Below, in pieces: positions 32,902-45,026 of a stretch of DNA of 64,000 bases. Source of the stretch: Micractinium sp. NFX-FRZ (taxonomy: Eukaryota; Chlorophyta; Trebouxiophyceae; Chlorellales; Chlorellaceae). The stretch lies in the NCBI GenBank assembly GCA_029339195.1, contig JAPTJF010000027.1:62001-126000 (forward strand). Direction: 5' to 3'. Position 1 is the stretch's first letter; each line of letters opens with the position of its first letter. The position numbers and the translations under genes are program-made. The notes beneath the pieces are model-generated. The model made no database searches. It was not told the DNA's origin and was given only the letters and a program-made list of their open reading frames with translations.

Positions 32902-35900
32902 TCACCGCCGGCCGGAGGCCAGCAGGAGCCAGGCGGCCGCACACAGCGCAACAAACGTGAGGAGCAGGATGATACGAGAGCTCAGGTGTGGTGCAGGGAA
33001 AGCTTGGTAGCTGCGCAGGCCCTCTTCCTGGGGCCCCGCAGGAGTGGCAGCTCCTGCTGCAGGCTGAGCTGCACGAGCAGCTGCCCGGGCTGCTTGCCGT
33101 GCTTGCCCCAGCACTTTGCACACAGGCCGGTGCCCCAGCGGCCCCCGCCAGTCGGCTGTCGCGCAGTGAGGACCGCAGTACCACAGCGCGCGGCAGCCGG
33201 CGCACCTCTTGCTGCCCGGCTGCTCGCCGGCGCCAGGCCCGCCCTCGGCGCCCAAGTTGGCGCAGCGCAGGTAGGCGCAGCTGCGGGTGGCGGCCGCCTG
33301 CGCCAGCTGCAGCCGATCGGACGCCTGCTGTTCAGGTGCCTCCCAGTGCTGCTGCAGCAGCCGAGCCACATCTGTTGCACCATCCAGGGCTGCATCCCGG
33401 TAGGTGACAAACTGCTCAGCTGCTTTGCGGAAGAGATCGGGTCCAGCCCATTTGTCTGGGGTCAGTGGCAGCAGCGTGAGTGCGAAGCCCAGCTCATCTG
33501 CAGCCTCTGCCAGCTGCCAAGCCAGGGGAGAGCTGGTGCTGCTGCCTGCATCGTCAGTGCCGCCCTCTACTTGTGAAATCTGCTCGGCTGTGTTGCGCAG
33601 CTGGCTCAGCGCCAGGAGCGGCCTGTGCACTTGTTCACGAAAGCGTTCCTGCAAAGAGCACCGGGCAATCTACGCCAGTCAGTGTTATGGCTGAGTAGCT
33701 AGCAGTTTGGACCCATGAAAGCGTGTCGTGTTCATGCAGGTCGACCTGTACACCAACCCACCTGTGCATGGGTGGGGGCCTGTGCTCCAGACACGACTGC
33801 TGCGAGGCTGTGGCCGCAGCTCTTGACAAGCAAGGCCTCCGGCAGCGCCAGCAGCTGCTGCATGGTGCCGTCCAGCAGCAGCGCAGCGCAGACGCGCGGG
33901 CAATGCATGGCCACAGATCCCAGGTCATCAACAAGGCCTCCCACTGGAAAGTCGGTGCTCAGCTGCAGTGGGGGTGGTTGAAACACAATGAAGTAGCTAT
34001 TGAGAGGCCGCCTCCCCAGTGTGTCAATTCGCTGTTGTCCACACGCCTGGCCACAAGGTAGGGAGGCCACTTACCGCCAGCTGCTGCAGGGAGGTCAGCT
34101 GTGCCAGCACTGCAGGCGTGACCGCAGCTGGTGGGGCGTGCCGCACCGCAGTCAGCAGCTGGTTCGACCAGAGCGCCAGCACATCTGCGTCTCGCATGTC
34201 CTGCACGCTGCCCACCCTGCCAGACAGCACCAGCAGCGCCGCCAGGTGCGCAGCACATGCCCCCTCCAACTGCCTGCTGTGCAGGAGGTGGAGTGGGGGG
34301 CACAGGATCAACAGCCGGGAATGCAGGCAACAATGTGCCTGCCCTCATTGCAGCGGACAGCGGGCAGGCACGCTGGCTCAGCCGACCCCACGCAGGTGCA
34401 GGCGGCAGGCGGCACTGCCAGGACAATGGTTGGGGCATGCTGTGCAGTGCATGCTTGATGCAAGCCACTCATGCAGCGCGTGCGCTTGTGGGCCCACCTG
34501 AGTGGCAGAGCTGGTACTGCACCACCTTCTGCTGGTGGCTGCTCCTGAGCCCCGGTCTTCAGGCGCACAAGAAGGCCGAGTGCCTCGCCCGCCAGTTCAT
34601 GTGGCCAGCTCCACCCCTCTGGCATGGGCAGGGCTCGTTGCTCCTCCGCGGGTGCCAGCCCAGCTGCCCAGTGCACCAGGCGGCAGGTGGTCGAATGGAG
34701 CTGAAACGCCGGTTGCGCTGCTGGGGCCAGCTCAGCAGCCGAGGAGCCATCCTTGTCTGCATGCTGCAGGATGGCCACGTTCGCTGAGGTGACCACATAC
34801 CTGCAAAATTTGCGTATCATATTCCCCAGGAGCAAGACCGCCGTCCTCTCCCGGAGCAAGGCCGCTGTCCTGTCCCCTGCCGCGCCCTCTTCTCCACCCT
34901 CAGGCTGCAGCTGTCCTGTGCTGTTGCCTGCCGCTGCAGCAACCCGCCACTGCGCCACCAGGGGCAGCAGGCGAAGAGCCGCATCCCCGGCTAAAAGCAG
35001 TAGCCTGAGCTGCTCAGCGCTGTCGAATGGCTCAGGGTCGTCTGACGTTGCATCTGCCAAGAGGGTGCTCCATATATCAAAGAGGTATGGCACCGCAGGC
35101 GCTTCTTGTGGTAGAGGTGCTATCGCCCTCAGGGCCGAGGCCAGCCGCGGAAGCAGGCGCAGCGCTGCGCAGCTGGCATGCTGGCGATCTGGCTGCTGCT
35201 GGTATGGCAGGTGCAACAGCCTGGCTGCAGATCCCCAGCAGCCGAGGTAGCAAGCCTCGCTCACACCGGCTGGGCGGCTGAGAGGAAGCTGCTCCACCAG
35301 CTGGGTGCTGAGCTGCTGCATTGTTGCGAGTGCCTGCGCCTGGCACAGCTCCTGCGTCACCGCTGCAGACAAGCAAGCTGTGGTGAGAAAGTTGACAGAC
35401 TGGAACAGCATCAGCCAGTCAGCTCCAGCTGTGCCGGTGCCACTCGGTGCCCCGTCGTCTCGCGGAGCCACAACTGGCACCACAGTCGCCAGGCACAGCC
35501 GCGCCAGCTGCACCAGCGGCCGCTGCAGGGCGGGGTCTGCCTGCACTGCTGCCTGCACGCCGCTGAACTCAGCGTTGGCACGAAGCAGCAGCACGGAGCA
35601 AACCCTGGCAACGTTTGCAAGCAGGTAGGTGGGCAGACCTGCAGGGGCATAGAGGTGGTGCAGACCTGGCGTCGGGTGTCAAGCTGTCATCGCGAGCTCA
35701 AGCGCTTGGCGTTTCTGCACATTGATGCAGTGTATGTGGTGGGGTGCTGCGGCAGTGTATGGGGGCGAGCTCACCAGGGCCCCGCGGCGCACTCCGCAGC
35801 AGCGCTTCCGCCACCGCCGCCAGCCAGCGCGCCGTCGCTGCCGGCGGGAATGCGCCAGAAAGAGCGCCCGCTGCATCTCCCTCTCCACGTGTGCCGCCAG

Positions 35901-36524
35901 TTGACATCCGCAGCGCTTGAATCAGGTGTGAGGCTGGAGCCAGCAGCTTCAGCAGCCAATGCTGCTGGACCTCTGCGGTGCCCGGGACCTCTGACAGCAG
36001 CTGCAAGCCGCTGCCCAGGAACAGAGGTGCGCCGGCCAGCAGCCCTTGGCAGTCGGCGACAGTGCACTCAACATTGAGTGCCAACCGGCTGGCATAGACG
36101 AAAACGTCGAGTGCTGCGCCCACGTGCACGTGCGCGGCCGCACCGCCGCCCGTCCCCTGCATGGCCCGGAGCGCCTGCCCATCCAACCGCGCCAGCAGCG
36201 GCCCCAGCCGTGCCAGCTTGCTGCAGAGATCACATGGTAACAGAGCAAGCATGCTAAGGAGCACTACTGATGGGGTGCAGTGGTGTTCTGGCAGCACCCA
36301 CGGCCATCTCGCAAACGCAGCGGGCCTCACCTGCCCAGGAGGCGCCCGTCGTCGGCGGCGGCGGCGCTGTGGCTCGGACCGCCGTGCTCTTTCACGACAG
36401 CGACGAACCGTTCGCATGGCTCCGCCAGGGCGTCCGCAGGAGGCAGGCTGTGCGGGTGCCTCCCAAGCACCATCAGCACGCCGTCCAAGGCGCTAGAGAT
36501 TTCGCGCAAACCGGGAGTCGACAT
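32902..36524 (-). CDS. MYND zinc-finger protein B, tail-anchored
   Basis: Six exons in phase: 36331-36524, 35775-36220, 34498-35638, 34075-34273, 33762-33962, 32902-33648; 975 residues. The architecture is the same as MYND-A: a long helical Leu/Ala-rich region, then a MYND finger at about 852-905 (CAYLRC, SKRCAGCRALWYCGPHC, GHRPVC). It ends in a hydrophobic segment, SSRIILLLTFVALCAAAWLL, followed by ASGRR, typical of a C-terminal tail anchor. The protein may therefore face the cytosol from a membrane. The finger-coding DNA is almost identical to that of A, while the rest has diverged. An alternative Met lies seven codons upstream (36545). Confidence 0.87.
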
Positions 36525-38002
36525 GACGAGCTCGCTACATGCCAAAAATTTAGGTCGTGGTTACGGCAGGCCCCAGGTGCCAACGAAGAGGGGGCAGCGC
36601 CGCCAGCGGGGCGCAGCATGGGCGCCGCCTCGGACGGCCCCATGTGGGGCGGCCTGGCTGAGCTACTTGGCTGCAGCAGCTGCCCATGTATGGCCGTAAC
36701 AACGGCATACTTCGAGACTCATTCACACGTGACTCTTTTATCCTGGATGCCTGCACCCTTCTGTGCGCGACCCTGCCCGGCCGCCTCCCGCAGAGAGCGG
36801 CCCTCATGGCTCTGCGCCTTGAGCTTTCGGCCGCCCGGCCGCCGCTTGCTACCCAGAGCTTGGGTCCCTGCCGCATTGTCGTTCTGTACGTGGTTCAAAC
36901 AGGAACTCTGGATGGTGTGCAGTTGAAAGGAGGCTCCAGGTCAACACATTGCTGCAACAAAACATGACCACTTACACCACGCATCCTTGGCACACAATTG
37001 AAAGGTCGCAGCTGGCCGCTCCCCTCTCTTCCTGTGCCTAATCCCGGCTTGCAGGCCCAATTGCTGCCCCTGCAGGAGCCTCTCCCCTGGCACCAACTGC
37101 TGCTTTCCCCAGCACGCTTGTCCACGGGCCAGTGCCCCATCCGCCTCTGCCAGTCCACAGTTGCCACTCGGCTGTTGTCACACTGCATGGCAGGCAGCGC
37201 AGCGCTTGATGCCCGCCTGCTCTTCCACCCCAGCCCGCCCAGGTTGGCGCAGCGCAGGCAGGCGCAGCTGGCAGTGGCGACCGCTGAGCTGCAGCCTGTC
37301 GGCATCTTGCTTCTTAGGCGACTGCCAGTGCAACTGCAGCAGCTCGAAAACCATAACTGTGCGCTGCAGCGCCTCCCGCTGACCCAGCATGTATAACGAT
37401 GCATGGCTTACGGTGGGAAAAATACAAGAGGGACTGAGCTATGGCGAAAGTGGCGAGGGCGGGCTGGGCTAGCGGCGAGCGGCGGGACGCGCTGGCAGGA
37501 ACTCCATCCCCGACAGAGAGGATTGGCTGCAGGGCTGCATGCTGCACGCTGATGCTGCGGTCATCTCTACTGCCGGTTACGGGGGCAGGCTCTGCAGGCA
37601 AGCTGCGCGAACGGCGATCAGCAGCGCCGGCCAGCAGACGTCCAGAGCGGGGTAGGTCCTGCGCACGGTGGTAACCGGCATGATCATAACGAAAAAAGCG
37701 AAACGACATGATACCGAGAGGGAGGAGAGGAGGGACTGCCGGGAGGAAGGTACAGCTTTGACTCCACTCATGGGCGCCGGTGCGCCCCTCGGTCACTTCT
37801 GCAGTCTCTCACTGGCGTGGGCAGCACCTTGGACAGACGCCGCTCCAGTTCCGCGGCGCAACACCAGACCACTTGCTTGCCGGCCGCCTCCCGTGCCGAC
37901 CCGCGCGCAGTAACAGCTACCAGCGATCTCGGGACCCAGTAGCAGCCCGAGGCAGCGGCGCCAATTGACCTCCCCCTGCGCGGGACAGCCGGCGGCAGCT
38001 GT
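36525..38002. other. Region between MYND-B and REV7
   Basis: Besides the MYND fragment (separate entry) this stretch holds the upstream regions of MYND-B and of REV7. A minus-strand open frame at 37314-37796 has no recognisable content and overlaps the fragment; I do not call it a gene. Confidence 0.5.
37050..37400 (-). pseudogene. Decayed MYND gene fragment
   Basis: Minus-strand frames here carry pieces of the A/B MYND exon in different frames: ELLQLHWQSPKKQDADRLQL, CACLRCANLGGLGW and WQRRMGHWPV. The spacing is like the paralogues, but frameshifts and lost Cys residues break it (CAACHAV in one frame). No upstream exons of the family are visible. It is a truncated, frameshifted third copy. 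Confidence 0.75.
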
Positions 38003-39179
38003 ATGCCCGCGCCGTCGGCGGCAGCGTCGTCGCACTCCTCCCTGGTAGATGTTCTGCTCGAGTTTCTAGAGGCGCTGGTGCACCAGATTTTGTTCGTGCG
38101 GGAGCTCTACAGCCCAGAGCTCTTTGAGCGGCAGCGCCTCTACGGCATTGCCGTGCGACGTGCACGCCACCCCGAACTTGCCGGCTACATTTCCGACGCT
38201 GTGGCGGCCCTGAAGGTGTGTGGTTCAAAAGGGAGGGTTTGACTGGCAGGCACGCCTGCTGGCAGTTATTGCACGCTCAAATTTCAGGTGGGGCAGTGTG
38301 TCATGTCGTGTTGGTGTGCTGCGTAGCATTGCCAGGAGCATGTGCCGCCAGGGTGCACTGCACGCCCACTCGTGCGACCGCCCGCCCTTCCTCCCCCGCA
38401 GGCCCCGCTGGCAAACGGCTGCCTGGCCAAGGTGGCAGTGGTGGTCCTGCGTCCTGACCGCACTCCCATAGAGCGCTTTGTGTTTGAGCCGCAGGTGAGT
38501 GGCATATGCTTGCGGAGCAAAGCAGGGTGATTTATGGAGGCAGGCAGGAGGGCATGTTGGTGTGTACACGGGCGATTCGCTGCTACAGCCGCTGGCCTGC
38601 CAGCAGCACCCAACAATGGGCTGCGTATTGCCTGTACATGGCAACTTGCATACTGACCCCCTCTCTCCTTGCTGGCCCCCCACAGCTCACGTCCGCAGCA
38701 CCCAACAGCGGCAGCGGCGAGCCGCCACCGCTGGACGTTGAGGCAATCGAGGCTCAGCTGCGAGGGGCGCTGCTGCGCCTGCAGTACGCCGACTCGTACC
38801 TGCGGAAGCTGCCGGGCGGCTGCACCTTTGAGGTGGTGGCCTACACCAGCGGCGGGCGAGGTAGCACCGCTGGCGCGCTGCAAGACGCGTGGGTGGAGGA
38901 GCAGCCGGCGCCCGGGCACCTGGAGCTGACGCAGGTGGGTGGTGGGCGGGTGTGGGTGCTGGCAGGGAGCAAAGCAGGGCAGCAAAGCTTGCAGGCACCT
39001 ATGTTTTCGGATCCCTGGATTCCAGGATGCGAATTTTGCTGGTGGGTGCAGCACCTGAAGCCCCGCCCCCGCCAGCAAGCCCCACCTGCTGCCCCTCCTG
39101 GGTGCAGGCCGAGATCGTGCCCATCAAGTCGTGCAGCCTGGAGGGCGCTTTTCAGCTGCAGCTCTACGCAGAGAGCTAG
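38003..39179 (+). CDS. REV7: REV7/MAD2L2, HORMA-domain protein
   Basis: Four exons in phase: 38003-38215, 38402-38494, 38686-38934, 39108-39179; 208 residues, the usual REV7 length. Blocks typical of REV7 are VDVLLEFLEALVHQILFVRE followed by LYSPELFERQRLYGI, VAVVVLRPDRTPIERFVFE, and the C-terminal IVPIKSCSLEGAFQLQLYAE. The HORMA fold covers nearly the whole protein. REV7 joins REV3 in DNA polymerase zeta (translesion synthesis) and in animals is also FANCV and a shieldin subunit. The stop lies only 67 bases before the start of the LRR/coiled-coil gene on the same strand, and FANCM follows that gene. Confidence 0.93.
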
Positions 39180-39246
39180 CCAGCTGCCAGCTCGCCGCAC
39201 CTCTTAGCAGCAGCAGCGGCGGCAGCAGCAGCAGCCGCAGGAGGAG

Positions 39247-42200
39247 ATGGCAGCTTGCAGCATGCTGGCTGGCGGGTACGGTGGGGCCGCCTATGGCAGA
39301 AGTAGCCCGCTGCCCTTCCGCTTGGGCGCCGCCGAGGAGGAGCTGGCAGCGGCCCAGCTGGACAGCAGCGGCGGCGACAGCAGCGACGAGGATGATGAGG
39401 AGCAGGAGCTTGGTGGCACCGAGGCAGCCATCACAGCGCTGAGCTTGGTGGGCGAGGGGCTGACGGCTGTGCCTGCTGACCTGGCGGCCCGCTTCCCTGC
39501 GCTGCGCCGGCTGTGCCTGCACGGCAACACGATCAGCGCTGTGGCAGGGCTGGATGGCTTGGCTGCCCTGCGCGAACTCAACCTGTCCTCCAACAGCATC
39601 GCCAGCCTGCCAGACGGCGCGCTGGCCAGCCTGCGCCAGCTCACCTCCCTCAGCCTTGCCAGCAACTGCCTCGCCCAGCTGAAAGGCGGCGCCCTGGCGG
39701 GGCTGCCCCACCTGCGCCGGCTGTCGCTGGCGCACAACAGCCTGACCTCGCTGGCGGGGCTGGCAGCGCTGCATGGCGGGCCGCTGGAGCGGTTGGATTT
39801 GAAGGACAACGCGCTGGCGTGCCTGTCCGACTTCTCGGTGCTCGCCGGCCTGCAGCGACTGGCAGAGCTGCACGTGGCGGGCGGCGCCCCAGGTGCGTGA
39901 GCTTGCAATCAGCAGCTTGAGAGCCAGCAAGAGGCCGGGGGTATGGGGTGGGGTGCGCACGTCGCCCAGTAATTCTGTTGCTTGCCATGCTTGGATGCTG
40001 GGATGTGCTGCTGCGTGCATACATTAAGGGGCACCAAAAAAAGGTCGCCCTGGTTGTCCTACGTTCCACACGCAGGCAACCCGGTGTGCCTGCAGCCGCA
40101 CTACCGAGTGGCGATAGCGGCGGCGCTGCCGCAGCTGCGGCAGCTGGACGGCCACGCGGTGCGCCCTGGGGAGGCGCTGCAGTACATGGCAGCGCTGCAG
40201 CTGCAGGCATTCCAGCCGCCAGCGGCAGCAGCTCCTGAGCCAGCACCGCTGGCGCTGCCTGCGGCTCAGCACCCACCAGCAGCAAGAGAACCAGTGGCAT
40301 TTGGGGAAGCTAGCCAGGAAGGTGCCGGGCAGCGGGGAGTCGAACATGCTGCGTCTGCCAGCAGCGGCGCCCCTGCGCCATCAGAGCCGCTCCGCCGCAT
40401 ACAGCAGGTGCTGGCGTCATTCGCCGGCAAGGCAGGCCCCAGCAACCTGCAGCGGCATGGGCAGCAGCAGGCACAGCAGCAAGGGCAGTGCCCCAGCAAT
40501 GGTGGGACCAGCGGCAGCCCTGAACGGGAGCTGCGGCAGCTGCTAGATAGCTGCCCGCAGCTGGCCGGCGTGATCAGCCAAGCTCTTGAGCAGGTGCAGC
40601 CGCCTTCCAGTCAGCCTGAGCGACAGCAAGGACAACAGGCTGCGCCGCACAGCTGGCAGCAGGAGGGGCAGTGCGAGGCGCACGCAGCGCAGCGCACCAC
40701 CACCTCTGCTCAGACCGAGCCAGCTGAGGTTGCACCAGCGCCTGCCAAGCAGGATGATGAGAAGGAGCAGCTGCGGCAGCAGGCGGCAGCCCTGCAAGAT
40801 GAGGTGGAGGCCCTGCAGGCGGAGCTCGAGGTGCAGGCGCAGGCGGCGCAGCGTGCACAGCAGGGCGCAGCAGCCTCGGCACAGCAGGCGCAGCAGCAGG
40901 CTGCTGCCGCGGAGCGGGCAGCCGAGGTGCAGGTGGCGGAGGCACGGCAGCAGGCAGCGGCGGCATTAGAGCAGGCCAAGCAAGAGATGTGCGGCCTGCA
41001 GGTAAGAAGGGCAGCAGGTCCTGTTTTGTGTTGGACTGTGGGCTGCCCTCTTGCACCGTGTTGTCCGGCGGCGGCCGTTCCTGCCAGCTTGGTTGACAGT
41101 ACAAGCATGACCGCCGACCACCAGCGAACGTCGTACCGCTTGTTCCATTTGGCGCTCACCTGCAGGGGCGGCTCTCCACACTGGAAGGGCAGCTCAGCGA
41201 AGCACGCTCAGGGGCGTCTGCTGGGCAGCGGCGGCAGGCTGAGCTGGAGTATGAGCTGGCCAGGGCTTGGGAGGAGCTGGACAGCTCAGAGGCGGCCCGC
41301 CAGGCACAGCAACAGCGAGGCTCTGCAGACGCGGCGCGCCAGGCAGCCGAGCTGGAGGCCAGCCGGGCTGAGCTGGCGGCGCTGCGTGGCGAGCTTGCAG
41401 CGGCGCGGCAGGAGGCGGAGCGGCAGCGACAGGCGGCAGAGAGCGCGCAGGCAGGTGGGGCTGCAGCAGCGTCAGCGAGTTTGCAGCGGCAGGAGCAGCT
41501 GGAGGCTGAGCTGGCTGCTGCCCGTGCTGCGCTGGCTGAACGGCAGCAGGCGCTTCAGGCGGCCAGTGAGCGGGAGCAGGAGGCTGCCAAGCAGCTGCGC
41601 CAGCTGTCCGCCAGCCTGGCAGCAGTGCATGAGGAGCATGATGCGGCGCTGGCCGCGCTGCGAATGCAAGCGGCAGCTGAGCAGCAGGCATCCTCATCAG
41701 AGCAGCAGGCTGCACTGGTCGCCGCCCACCGTGAGCGAGACGAGGTGCAGCAGCGGCTGGCAGCCACAGAGGCGGAGTTCCGCTGCGCCCTGCAGGTGAG
41801 TGGGCCGTGGCTTGAGCGCTAGCGTGTACACCAGGCGGCCTCACAGCGCAGGGCTTGGGGTTTCGCATCTCGTGCTGCCTGCAGAGCTGCTCATACTGCC
41901 CAAATCAGGACGGCCTGCCCCAGTCCCCTGGCCGTGTGCTGCCCGGCCCAACCTGCCGACCCAGCTCGTCCTGCCCCCGGCCGCTGCGCCTGCAGGAGGC
42001 CTCCCGCGAGTCTTCCGACATGCGTGCTGACCTGGAGGCGCTGGCAGGCGAATGCGTGGAGCTGCGGCGAGCCCTGCAGGACAGCCAGGCGCGGCGCCAG
42101 GTGCGCCTGCTGGCAGGCAGCTGCCTGTTTCTTCATCCACACCTTTGCCTGAGAGCAGCTGGGCACAGAGAGAAGAGCACGGACGAAAAACATTTGTTTG

Positions 42201-44770
42201 TGACACCCCATTCTGACACTTGTGTTGTGCCCCGGGCTGGCATGCAGGAGGCAGAGGGGCTGGTGGGCGAGCTGAGCGGGGTGGTGCAGCAGCAGAAGCT
42301 GCGCATGCGGGGGCTGGCCCAGGAGAAGGCAGAGGCGTGTGCGAGATTGCAGTCCATGAACCCGCAGGTGGGGTTTTCTGCTGTCTGGGATGGTTGAGCG
42401 GGGGCCAGCGCAGGATGGGGCCTAACGTGAACTGACCTTGAAGGAGGGAAAGCAAGCATGGTCTAATTCGGCATGGCGATTCTGTCGTGGCTGCCCTGTC
42501 TTGGGCGCTACATTGCAAAAAGTTGTGTGCTGACACCCTCTCAACCTTGCCCCGCCGCAGGAGCTGGAGCGGCTGCGTGGCGAGCTCCTTGCGCTGCGTG
42601 AGCGGGCGGGCGAGCTGGCCGCCATTCGCGACCAGCTCACGCAGGAGCGGCGCCTCAGCGAGTCGCTGCAGCAGCGGCTGGCGGGCACGCAGCAGCAGCT
42701 GCTGGAGGCGCGGCAGGAGGCGGCCACCAGGTGAGGCGGGGGTTGCTGCTACACTGCGAAGGTCAGTTTGTATACCCAGCAAGCAATGTAGGCGGCTCTC
42801 ACAGCATGTCCAGGCAAGCCTGGTTGAACTTAGAGGCTGTCTTCTGCGGTTTGAATCCCCTCCCTGCCGGCTGCCTCTTCCCCGCTGCTCTCAGGCTGGC
42901 AGAGGCGGAGGCGGAGCTCAAGGCAGGGCGCCAAGAGGCGGCGCAGCGGGCGGCGGTTGCCGAGGGCGCTGCCGCCGAGGCGCGCGGCCGAGTGGAGCAG
43001 CTGGCAGAGGAGGCCCAGAATCTGCGGGACGCAGTCAAGTGAGCGGGGGCACGAGTGTTGGTTGCACTTCATGCGCGTTTGCCTGCAACTTCACTGGAGC
43101 TCTGGAGGCATGCTCATTGCTGCTGCTGCTGCTGCTGCTGCTCCTGCTGTCGGCCACGCCTGCTCAACTGCTGAGTGCTTCGCTCCCCGCCTCTTCACTT
43201 ACTGTATATTTCTTTCCTCCTGTGACCATCAGGATCAAGGAGGCCATGGTGGACTCTGCCAACGAGCGCATCTCAGATTTGAAGCGCGCCGTGGCAGAGG
43301 CGCAGGCGGCCGCCAGCGAGGCGCGCTCCATGGCTGACGAGGCGGAGGATGAGCTGGCGGCGCTGCGGGCTGGGGACGCAGACAAGCAGGAGAGCCTGAG
43401 GTGAGGCGATGCGTGGTGGGCTGTGTGGGTGCGTGCCTGTGGTGGACCTTGGGTGCTGGGTGGGGCTGGGAGAGGCTGTATTGGAGGATGCTGCTTGGCT
43501 GCCTGTCCGCCTGCCTGCCAGCATGATTGCATGCCTGCCTGTTCAAGCCGTTTGCTGCTGACCTCCTTATCCGCCTGCTGCCCCCACAGGGCGGAGATAG
43601 AGGCGCAGGAGGCTGTGATCGATCAGTTGGAGAGGCGGCTGGCAGAGGCGGAGCGACGGGGCACCGAGGCGTCCAAGCGTGCGGCGGCGGCCGAGGCGGC
43701 GGCGGCGGAGCGGGAGGGCATGATCACTTTTGTGGGGGAGGAGGTGGAGCGGGTGAAGGCGCTATTTGAGCAGAAGGTGCAGCGTCGGACAGGGCTGGGG
43801 CGTGGAGGCAGGGATGCGGTGATGCGGCGTGCCTTGCAAAGGGGTGCAGTGAAGTGGTTTGCCTGGAAGTAGAGTCGGCAAGGCAGGCGTTCACGCACGC
43901 ATATACCGGTTTTGAGCTGGTTATGTTTGGAGTGGCAGAGCGGGACAGGGCGGTACCTGAGCAGCAGTCTCATATATGGGGACTCGCAACGGCAACCCAG
44001 AGCCAATCCTCGTTCATCTGTGCACTTTGTGCCTGCAGGAGTCGCGGCTGGCAGCGGACCGTGACTCAGCGCAGGCGGCAGTGGCCGAGCTGCGCTCAGA
44101 GCGGGACACGCTGGCGGAGATGGTGCAGCAGCTGGAGGGGGAGGCCCGGGGGCTTGGCTGGCAGCTGCAGGAGGCGCAGGTGGGACTGAGGAACATTTGA
44201 ATGGAAAATGCCCTTTGGGAGTGGGGATGATGTCGTTCTGCAGCATGCATTCGTGAGCATTTTGCGGATGGGCAGACACAGCCAACCTGTGCTTTGTCTG
44301 GTTCATTCTTGCAGGCGCGCGCGCGTTCCGCATCTGATGCAGCGGCAAAACACCAGAGCCAGGCCGCTGCTGCCACGACACGGGTGGCAGAGGTGGAGGA
44401 GGAGCTCCGGGAGGTGAGGCGGCGAGGGGTGGGTGCCGGAAGAGGGACAGGCCGTGAGGGTATGGGGAAATTTTATGTGCAGTTTGTGGCCGCTCTAGAG
44501 TGCCACTTGGGTGGTCAGCACGTCCGCTGGGGCTGCACCACCATCTATCCCAGCACTACAGCAGCAAAGCCAGGTTTGATGGAGGCAAGCCTGCCCCCTC
44601 GCATATCAAGCTGTCCCCAAATTCACCCCGCTTCTTTGCGGTGTGCTGCCGCTCCTCTGCAGGTTCTGTCCGCGCTGGAGCAGCAGAAGGCGGCCTCTGC
44701 CGCCAAGTTTGCGCAGCTGCAAAGCGTGCTGCTGCAGGACGCTCAGGGACCCTCGTTCCTGCGCATGTGA
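39247..44770 (+). CDS. LRR plus coiled-coil protein, VFL1/LRRCC1-like
   Basis: Twelve exons in phase: 39247-39892, 40076-41001, 41166-41795, 41996-42100, 42248-42367, 42561-42730, 42895-43038, 43233-43400, 43590-43776, 44039-44179, 44315-44413, 44663-44770; 1147 residues. After an acidic segment (SSDEDDEEQE) come about six leucine-rich repeats (LRRLCLHGNTISAVAGLDGL, LRELNLSSNSIASL, LRRLSLAHNSLTSLAGL) closed by an LRR cap (GNPVCLQPHYRVAIAAAL, QLRQLDGHAV). From about residue 430 nearly everything is heptad-rich coiled coil, ending KFAQLQSVLLQDAQ. SDS22-type LRRs plus a very long coiled coil is the layout of the centriolar proteins VFL1 (Chlamydomonas), LRRCC1 and centriolin. The match is by architecture and size, so orthology is inferred. 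There are only 67 bases between the REV7 stop and this start. Confidence 0.8.
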
Positions 44771-44857
44771 CGGGGCAGTGCAGCTGCCGTGGCGCACACG
44801 GTGTGCACCGATGTGTGAGCAGCGCAGAATGTCATGCTGTGTACCATAACGCCAGGC

Positions 44858-44862
44858 TGTAA
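44858..44862 (+). promoter_or_regulatory. TGTAA polyadenylation motif
   Basis: It lies 88 bases after the stop of the LRR/coiled-coil gene, within the 256-base gap before FANCM. No such motif occurs between REV7 and the LRR gene. Confidence 0.5.
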
Positions 44863-45026
44863 AAACGCGCCCGAAATAGGAGGAGTTTGAACATGGTGCT
44901 GCAGCTATGGCCAGGCGGCGCCCCCTCAGCACGCGCAGCGTGCCGCCGCTCTTGGCCTGGTCTTCACTTTGTAGCTCGCGGTCGTATGTTCTGCCGCTGC
45001 AATGCGGGTTTATAGATTCGTCAAAC

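Noticed and set aside
37314..37796. 160-codon minus-strand frame beginning MTEGRTGAHEW
   Set aside because: Overlaps the MYND fragment, shows no domain and no consistent splice partners.
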